Shown one piece after another: positions 31,065-34,132 of a DNA stretch of 34,132 bases. The stretch is taken from contig CBDUXP010000039.1 in assembly GCA_965371225.1 (NCBI GenBank), positions 1 to 34,132 on the forward strand, written 5' to 3'. The DNA is from CBDUXP01 sp965371225 [NCBI: uncultured bacterium] (lineage in GTDB: Bacteria; Abyssobacteria; SURF-5; CBDUXP01). Positions within the stretch are counted from its first letter, which is position 1, and the number at the start of each line of letters is the position of its first letter. The position numbers and the translations under genes are program-made. Below the pieces are notes generated by a model. That model saw only the letters and a program-made list of their open reading frames with translations, made no database searches and was not told where the DNA came from.

Positions 31065-31093
31065 TTGACGAAATGGGCGGTTTCTGGTAGGCT
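31065..31093 (+). promoter_or_regulatory. Sigma70 promoter of carD-rpsU
   Basis: TTGACG (31065-31070), exactly 17 bases, then TAGGCT (31088-31093) preceded by TGG, i.e. both -35 and extended -10 elements. This is the best-formed promoter in the window. The leader is about 60 bases. Confidence 0.65.
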
Positions 31094-31160
31094 CGCCTCG
31101 TGTGTGGAGTTGCCCGCCACTATCCTAAGGTCTAACTAGAAAAGCTAGAGAGTGAGGGTT

Positions 31161-31673
31161 ATGTATCAACCGGGGGACGTAGTGATACATCCAGCGCATG
31201 GCGCTGCCAAGGTGGTGGGGATCGAGACCAAGGACGTCGGCGAGGGGGATACGGTGTTCTTGGTACTGGAGCCGCTGTTTTTCGATATGACCGTGTACAT
31301 TCCGCAGCATGGGACGACCCAAGCGGGCTTACGGGCGCCGGTAAAAAAGAGCCAGTTCCGCAAAGTCGTCGACACGCTGAAAAAAGACGGCAAGCGCAGC
31401 ACGGAGAACTGGCAACGCCGCTTCCGTTCGTACAACAAGAAGATCCAAAGCGGGGATCTGTGTCAGGTGGCGGAAGTGGTCAGCAGTCTGGACCGCAAGA
31501 ACCGGCAGAAGGGCCTGTCGACCACGGAGAACATTCTTCTGGAGCGGGCCTTCAGCATTTTGGCCAGCGAATACGTCTGCGTCACCAACACGGACCGGGA
31601 CAAAGCCTTCGAGTTCTTCAACAAGGCGCTCATGTCCAACACGCCGAAAGACGGCGAAGCCAAAACCGCGTGA
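31161..31673 (+). CDS. carD: CarD-family RNA-polymerase-binding transcription regulator
   Basis: 170 residues from the ATG at about 31161 (a GTG three codons earlier is possible). The N-terminal RNA-polymerase-interaction domain is unmistakable: MYQPGDVVIHPAHGAAKVVG, then LEPLFFDMTVYIPQ. The C-terminal helical DNA-binding domain follows (about 75-160), with the basic WQRRFRSYNKKIQSG and LERAFSILASEY. CarD/CdnL proteins stabilise open promoter complexes, notably at rRNA promoters with poor -10 contacts. It has a strong promoter and is followed 22 bases later by rpsU, so growth-rate regulation of translation genes is a natural inference. Confidence 0.92.
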   Translation: MYQPGDVVIHPAHGAAKVVGIETKDVGEGDTVFLVLEPLFFDMTVYIPQHGTTQAGLRAPVKKSQFRKVVDTLKKDGKRSTENWQRRFRSYNKKIQSGDLCQVAEVVSSLDRKNRQKGLSTTENILLERAFSILASEYVCVTNTDRDKAFEFFNKALMSNTPKDGEAKTA

Positions 31674-31695
31674 CCGGGGGGGGTGAACTCCAGCA

Positions 31696-31878
31696 TTGGC
31701 AATCATTAAAGTCAACCAGAACGAGTCCTTCGAAAAGGCCCTGCGGCGCTTCAAGAAGCTCTGCAACAAGCAAGGTCTGATGAAGAAGCTCAAGGAAATG
31801 CGGTACTACGAAAAGCCCAGTACCCGCAAGCGGCGCCATCTGCAAAAGACGGCCCGCAAGATAGCCCAATCGCGCTAG
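31696..31878 (+). CDS. rpsU: 30S ribosomal protein bS21
   Basis: 60 residues starting at TTG (31696): MAIIKVNQNESFEKALRRFK, with the conserved RRHLQKTARK-type basic tail. It is highly basic and of standard length. bS21 lies near the anti-Shine-Dalgarno end of 16S rRNA in the small subunit. A G-rich stretch (GGGGGGGTG) upstream may serve as Shine-Dalgarno. The TTG start suggests deliberately modest initiation, as in other autogenously tuned ribosomal genes (inference). It is cotranscribed with carD and closed by a strong terminator. Confidence 0.95.
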   Translation: MAIIKVNQNESFEKALRRFKKLCNKQGLMKKLKEMRYYEKPSTRKRRHLQKTARKIAQSR

Positions 31879-31894
31879 CCGCCTGCGGGCATCC

Positions 31895-31939
31895 AAGCGC
31901 GCGCGCGTTGCTCCACCGGAGCTGCGCGCGCTTTCTTTT
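31895..31939 (+). terminator. Rho-independent terminator of carD-rpsU
   Basis: AAGCGCGCGC pairs with GCGCGCGCTT (31924-31933) across an 18-20 base loop, followed by TTTCTTTT. The A-run/T-run flanks make a classical intrinsic terminator. Confidence 0.85.
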
Positions 31940-32015
31940 GCCCCGCCACGCAGCATCGGCCGCCGGCGCCCCCGCGCCTGCGGTACCATAAGCAGCGGCC
32001 CCCGCTCTCCCTCCC

Positions 32016-33014
32016 ATGCCACGCCCCACACCCCCGCCCGTGTCCCACGAGCCCGCCTCTCTGACCATCCCCACGCCGCTGGCCGGCGAGCGGCTGGACC
32101 GGGCGGTGGCAGAGATGGTGGCCGGCCTCACTCGCGCGCGGGCGCGGCGCCTCATCGATGCCGGACACGTGCTGCTCAACGGCGCACCCGGGAAACCCAG
32201 CCTCACGGTACGGGCGGGCGACGCGGTGTGCCTGACGCAACCGGTGGACACGGGTGCGCCCACGCTGGAGCCGGAAGCGATCCCGCTGGACGTGGTGTTC
32301 GAGGATGAGGCCGTGCTGGTGGTGAACAAATCCGCGGGCCTCGTGGTGCATCCGGCGCCCGGCCACGCGACCGGGACGCTGGTGAACGCGCTGCTGCATC
32401 ACACGGGCGGCGCTCTGGCGCGGATCGGGGCGCCCGAGCGGCCGGGCATCGTGCACCGCCTGGACCGGTACACCTCCGGACTGCTGGTGGTCGCCAAGAC
32501 GCCCGCCGCCCACGCCGCGCTGGGGCCGCAGTTTGCCGCGCACTCCATCCGCCGCGAATACCTGAGCCTGGTGTGGGGCACGTTCGCGGAACGGGCGGGC
32601 ACAATCGATGCGCCCATCGGCCGCAGCGTGGCCGACCGCAAGCGCATGGCCATCGCCGGGCTGAACGGTCGAGCGGCGCGCACGCACTTTACCGTGGCCG
32701 CCGGGTTTCCGGAAGCCAGCGAACTGCGCCTGCGGCTCGAGACGGGACGGACGCATCAGGTGCGCGTCCATTGCGCCTACATCGGCCACGGGGTCATCGG
32801 CGATCCCACGTACGGCTCTCCACCCCCGCGCGGCAGCACGAGCTGGCCCCCCGCGCTCCGGAAGCGCCTGGATGCGCTGCCGGGCCAGATGCTCCACGCG
32901 GCGATGCTGGGCCTGACGCACCCGACCACGGGGGAAACGGTGCAGTGGGAGGCGCCGCCCCCCAAGGCCTACGCCCAGTTGCGCGCCGGGCTGGCCGCGC
33001 TCGGGACCGCGTAG
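32016..33014 (+). CDS. RluA-family 23S rRNA pseudouridine synthase (RluD-like)
   Basis: 332 residues. An N-terminal S4 RNA-binding domain (about 22-75, GERLDRAVAEMVAGLTRARA) precedes the catalytic domain, with NKSAGLVVHPAPGH and the active-site Asp150 in IVHRLDRYTSGLLVVAK. RREYLSLVWG, then LRLETGRTHQVRVH and GDPTYG are further family blocks. Such enzymes isomerise specific uridines in 23S rRNA; RluD is the closest recalled member. The family is larger than one target, so I give no symbol. A TACCAT box at 31984-31989 is a possible promoter. The GspF-like gene starts 9 bases after its stop. Confidence 0.93.
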   Translation: MPRPTPPPVSHEPASLTIPTPLAGERLDRAVAEMVAGLTRARARRLIDAGHVLLNGAPGKPSLTVRAGDAVCLTQPVDTGAPTLEPEAIPLDVVFEDEAVLVVNKSAGLVVHPAPGHATGTLVNALLHHTGGALARIGAPERPGIVHRLDRYTSGLLVVAKTPAAHAALGPQFAAHSIRREYLSLVWGTFAERAGTIDAPIGRSVADRKRMAIAGLNGRAARTHFTVAAGFPEASELRLRLETGRTHQVRVHCAYIGHGVIGDPTYGSPPPRGSTSWPPALRKRLDALPGQMLHAAMLGLTHPTTGETVQWEAPPPKAYAQLRAGLAALGTA

Positions 33015-33022
33015 CGCCCGGC

Positions 33023-34012
33023 ATGGCCCGCGAATTCTCCGACACCCGGACGCTGCACTTCATCACGCAGTTGACGAGCACCACGCGCGCGGGGCTGCCG
33101 CTCAGCCGCACGCTGAAGCTGTTGCAAGCGAACGAAGGGCCCCCCGCGTTCCGGCGCGTGTGGGTAGACGTGGAACGGGCCATCGGTCGCGGCGCGACCT
33201 TCGGCGCAGCGCTCAAAGAACAGTCGCCGCCCGTGCCGGGGTTGTGCGCGGAATTGGTCGCCGCCGGAGAAGAGAGCGGGCACCTGGAGCTGGTGCTCCA
33301 GCAGTTGCGCCGGTACTACGAGATGCGGGCGAGCCTGCGGCGCGCGGCGTTCGGCGCGAGCGCGTATCCCCTGTTCGTGACGTTCTTCGGCTTCTGCATC
33401 TGGACCGTGCTGCGGGTGATGACGGCCACGGACAAAGTCACCGCGTTCTGGGAAATGGCGGGCCTCCTGACGCTCCTTCTCGCGGTGATCGTCGGAGTGG
33501 TGACGTTTTTCCGGCGCACGCCCCCCGGCCGCCTGCTGTGGCACGGGTTCGTGCTGTACGTACCGATCGTCGGCGGCGCCATGCGGCGGCTGGCCCTGGC
33601 GCGGTTCGCGCGCACGTTCGCCATGATGTTTTCCAGTGGTATCCGGGTCGACCTCGCGCTGGATCGCGCGTGCACCGCCGCCGGCAACGCGCACGTGATG
33701 GCCGACCTGCGCAAGGGCCAGGACCGGGTGCAACAGGGGGAACCGCTCGGCGAAGCGTTCGCCGCGTGCCGGTTCGTGGCGCCGCGCATGCGGGAAATGC
33801 TCCTCACCGGGGAAGTGTCCGGCACGTACGATGACACGCTCAACCACATCGCGGAAATCTACGAGGATGAGGCGCGGCAGGTGCTCACGAACTTGCCCAA
33901 GCTCATCGGCCCGCTCATGTACGTGGTCATCGGCGGCCTCGTGGTGTACCTCTTCTACACCTACTACATCCAGCCGTTCATTATCGATCCCCTCGACGAA
34001 CTGTTTCCCTGA
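33023..34012 (+). CDS. GspF/PilC-like inner-membrane protein lacking the N-domain
   Basis: 329 residues, shorter than the usual 400. Two T2SSF repeats are present (about 9-130, with ITQLTSTTRAGLPLSRTLKL and CAELVAAGEESGHLELVL; about 195-315, with FARTFAMMFSSGIRVDLALD and REMLLTGEVSGTYDDTL). Three transmembrane segments lie at about 115-135, 150-172 and 297-317. The cytoplasmic N-terminal region (MxxFxYxA) of GspF/PilC is missing: the protein begins MAREFSDTRTLHF at the first repeat. A 58-residue protein of that N-terminal type is encoded separately at 26720-26896. It is probably the platform protein of a type II secretion or pseudopilus machine; no other parts are in the window. Confidence 0.88.
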   Translation: MAREFSDTRTLHFITQLTSTTRAGLPLSRTLKLLQANEGPPAFRRVWVDVERAIGRGATFGAALKEQSPPVPGLCAELVAAGEESGHLELVLQQLRRYYEMRASLRRAAFGASAYPLFVTFFGFCIWTVLRVMTATDKVTAFWEMAGLLTLLLAVIVGVVTFFRRTPPGRLLWHGFVLYVPIVGGAMRRLALARFARTFAMMFSSGIRVDLALDRACTAAGNAHVMADLRKGQDRVQQGEPLGEAFAACRFVAPRMREMLLTGEVSGTYDDTLNHIAEIYEDEARQVLTNLPKLIGPLMYVVIGGLVVYLFYTYYIQPFIIDPLDELFP

Positions 34013-34039
34013 GCCCGGCCACGGACGCGGCGCGCGCCG

Positions 34040-34132
34040 TAGGGGCCGGTCTTTAGACCGGCCCGCGCGGCACGGCTTGGCAGCCGTGCCCTCCACGTGC
34101 AAATGTTCCTGCGTAGGGGCGGACCTGCGTGT
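34040..34132. repeat. Dispersed palindromic intergenic repeat, locus 3 (double hairpin plus start of a further unit)
   Basis: GGGCCGGTC-TTTA-GACCGGCCC (34043-34064, 9 bp) is followed by GGCACGGCT-TGGC-AGCCGTGCC (34069-34090, 9 bp). A new GTAGGGGCGGACC unit then runs off the window. Loci 1 and 2 share the first hairpin type, and locus 2 shares both. Confidence 0.6.

Noticed and set aside
1-34132. CRISPR array, prophage, rRNA or full tRNA genes
   Set aside because: I looked for regularly spaced repeats, cloverleaf-type ends and phage or transposase genes. Only the two tmRNA-end fragments and palindromic repeats were found.

Overview
The window is GC-rich, densely coding bacterial DNA carrying only chromosomal-type genes. 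I see no CRISPR array, rRNA, complete tRNA, integrase or transposase. The organism looks Gram-negative: it has several lipoproteins, two HtrA-type envelope proteins and periplasmic multiheme cytochromes. The large hypothetical protein at 4651-6144, the CarD/S21 pair and the dispersed intergenic palindromes suggest an uncultured lineage of the Planctomycetota/Hydrogenedentota/Deltaproteobacteria kind. That placement is inference and is not proven by any marker here.

Layout. 1-2640 is a scarred region. It holds a TetR regulator, two copies of a tmRNA (ssrA) 3' end, the frameshifted tail of an alpha/beta hydrolase, a nitronate monooxygenase and the tail of a lipoprotein gene. 2652-4454 is a tandem array of three paralogous lipoproteins, of which that tail is a decayed fourth. 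4651-6144 is a large anchored hypothetical protein. 6207-12248 (minus strand) is a compact five-gene electron-transfer operon: pentaheme cytochrome, membrane monoheme cytochrome, nine-heme cytochrome with an EF-hand loop, diheme cytochrome b and a second pentaheme cytochrome. That is 20 CxxCH sites plus probably two b hemes. 12565-14856 is a class A penicillin-binding protein. 14996-21561 (minus strand) is a seven-gene operon: lipA, free-standing lipoyl carrier, two aminotransferases, homoserine dehydrogenase, sugar kinase and SIS phosphosugar protein. 21697-24775 is an active HtrA followed by an overlapping HtrA-like pseudoprotease. 24882-34012 holds a deoxyribosyltransferase-like protein, a third aminotransferase, a 58-residue GspF-N-like protein, a glutaredoxin-like protein, a TPR protein, a Zn-ribbon protein, an RmlD-like reductase, a small membrane protein, an M16 peptidase, carD-rpsU, an RluA-family pseudouridine synthase and a GspF-like protein lacking its usual N-domain.

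How they work together. The cytochrome operon is the most system-like part. Quinol oxidation at the b-type subunit could feed a chain of periplasmic c hemes, but the terminal acceptor cannot be read from sequence. The lipA operon links lipoylation with aspartate/alanine metabolism and amino-sugar handling. Several genes are preceded by an extended -10 of the form TGCTANNNT, sometimes so close to the start codon that the mRNA would be leaderless.
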